Positions 4,861 through 5,697 of a stretch of 5,697 bases of DNA are shown here, piece by piece. Under the pieces are notes generated by a model. The model made no database searches and had not been told where the DNA came from. It saw nothing but the letters and a program-made list of their open reading frames with translations. A program made the position numbers and the translations under genes. Origin of the DNA: Anaerolineae bacterium (lineage in GTDB: Bacteria > Chloroflexota > Anaerolineae > Aggregatilineales > UBA2796); NCBI GenBank assembly GCA_020851855.1, contig JADZBY010000119.1, positions 1-5,697 of the forward strand, given 5' to 3'. Each line of letters opens with the position of its first letter. The first letter of the stretch is position 1.

Positions 4861-5697
4861 TCACACCTCGGTGACGAAGGCGAAGACAAAAGGCCGCCGC
4901 CGCGTCTCGGCGTAAAAGAACCGGCTCAGCGCGTCCTGGACCATCTCGCTCTTGTTCGCGCCGCCGTTCGACTGGCTGACCACGCGCCGCGCCACCTGCC
5001 GCGCCGATTCGAGCAGATCTTCCGCCTCGCGCTGAAAGACGAAGCCGCGCGTGACCAGATTCACGTCGTTGACCAGTTCTTTGCGCGCCGCGTCGTACAC
5101 CGCATTGACGATGACGATGCCGTCGCGGCCCAGGATTTCGCGGTCTTTCATCACCGCCGGGCCGATGTCGCCCACGATGGAGCCGTCCACGAACACGTAA
5201 CCGCCCGGCACGCGCTCGCCGATGGACAGGTTGCCGTTGTGGTCGAACAAGAGCTGCGTGCCGTTTTCCACCACCGCCGTACGCTCGCGTGGGACGCCCA
5301 ATTCCTGGGCCAGCAGGGCGTGCTGCTTCAGGTGGCGTAATTCGCCGTGAATGGGGATGAAATAGCGCGGCCTGACCAGGCTGATCAGCAGCTTCAATTC
5401 TTCCTGGCTGGCGTGCCCGGAGACGTGCACCTGCTCAATCGGGTCATAGATCACGTTCGCGCCGCGCTGGAACAGCCGGTTGATGGTCCGGTGCACCATC
5501 TCCTCGTTGCCGGGGATGGGGTGCGCCGAAAGGATGACCGTGTCGCCCGGATCGATGGCCAGTTGCCCGTGCGAGCCGGTCGCCAGCCGGCTGAGCACCG
5601 AGCTGGGCTCGCCCTGCGTGCCGGTGACCATGATCACGACCTCACGCGGGTTCATGCGGCGCGCCTCGTCGATGCTGATCAGCAGGTCGGATGGCAG
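4861..5697 (-). CDS. rnj: Ribonuclease J, C-terminal half (gene runs off the window)
   Basis: RNase J is a zinc-dependent metallo-beta-lactamase/beta-CASP ribonuclease with 5'-to-3' exonuclease and endonuclease activity in mRNA decay and rRNA maturation. The frame is open from the window edge at 5697 to TGA at 4863-4861, giving 278 residues of a family that is usually near 550. The first visible residues are LPSDLLISIDEARRMNPREV, so the ATG at 5655 is internal and not the start. Counting from the edge, hallmarks are TGTQGEPSSVLSRLATG (25-41), SAHPIPGN (57-64), HVSGHASQEE (91-100) and YFIPIHGE (112-119), whose His 117 is the expected metal-ligand His. Then come VDGSIVGDIG (170-179) and a C-terminal domain ending RPFVFAFVTEV. 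The N-terminal metallo-beta-lactamase domain with the HxHxDH motif lies outside the window. The visible part shows no frameshift or stop. No clear terminator follows; the downstream sequence is repeat-rich. Confidence 0.96.
   Translation of the reverse strand: MPSDLLISIDEARRMNPREVVIMVTGTQGEPSSVLSRLATGSHGQLAIDPGDTVILSAHPIPGNEEMVHRTINRLFQRGANVIYDPIEQVHVSGHASQEELKLLISLVRPRYFIPIHGELRHLKQHALLAQELGVPRERTAVVENGTQLLFDHNGNLSIGERVPGGYVFVDGSIVGDIGPAVMKDREILGRDGIVIVNAVYDAARKELVNDVNLVTRGFVFQREAEDLLESARQVARRVVSQSNGGANKSEMVQDALSRFFYAETRRRPFVFAFVTEV

Noticed and set aside
4777..5340. Plus-strand open frame of 187 codons over the RNase J region
   Set aside because: It begins inside the palindromic repeat and runs antisense to clearly conserved RNase J sequence.

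Overview
The window looks like ordinary chromosome from a GC-rich bacterium, probably a member of the Chloroflexota (Anaerolineae-like). The taxonomic guess is inference. It rests on a secreted DUF4397-repeat protein beside housekeeping genes, an RNase J, GTATAAT-type -10 boxes, and intergenic spaces full of GC-rich hairpin repeats. No phage, plasmid, CRISPR, rRNA or tRNA signal is visible.

Layout: bases 1-110 hold a GC-rich palindromic repeat element (copy A). After about 200 bases of gene-free sequence, a TATAAT box precedes a plus-strand gene (376-2874) for an 832-residue secreted protein. That protein is a signal peptide followed by eight DUF4397 domains alternating between two subtypes. 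A perfect 16-bp stem hairpin, probably a terminator for both strands, lies just after its stop. Next come a pair of head-to-head REP-like hairpins starting GTAG (2976-3037) and a diverged copy of the palindromic element (copy B, 3085-3180). On the minus strand, converging on the first gene, is fabF (4455 down to 3205), a complete beta-ketoacyl-ACP synthase II with its catalytic Cys-His-His triad. Its leader carries a TACAAT box and a perfect 15-base inverted repeat at the predicted transcription start. The 4560-4815 interval holds a full copy (C) and a shorter copy (D) of the palindromic element; they share a 70-base direct repeat. The window ends inside an RNase J gene on the minus strand (5697 down to 4861), of which only the C-terminal 278 residues are present.

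How the genes relate: fabF (fatty acid elongation) and the RNase J gene (RNA decay and processing) are housekeeping genes in the same orientation. They are separated by about 400 bases of repeats and a candidate fabF promoter, so they are probably not one transcript. The DUF4397 protein is exported and has no visible functional link to either.

The features most worth a second look are the alternating A/B domain plan of the exported protein, the multi-hairpin repeat family found in every intergenic gap, the GTAG-hairpin pair, and the inverted repeat in the fabF leader. I see no complete undescribed system such as a defence island or a biosynthetic cluster.
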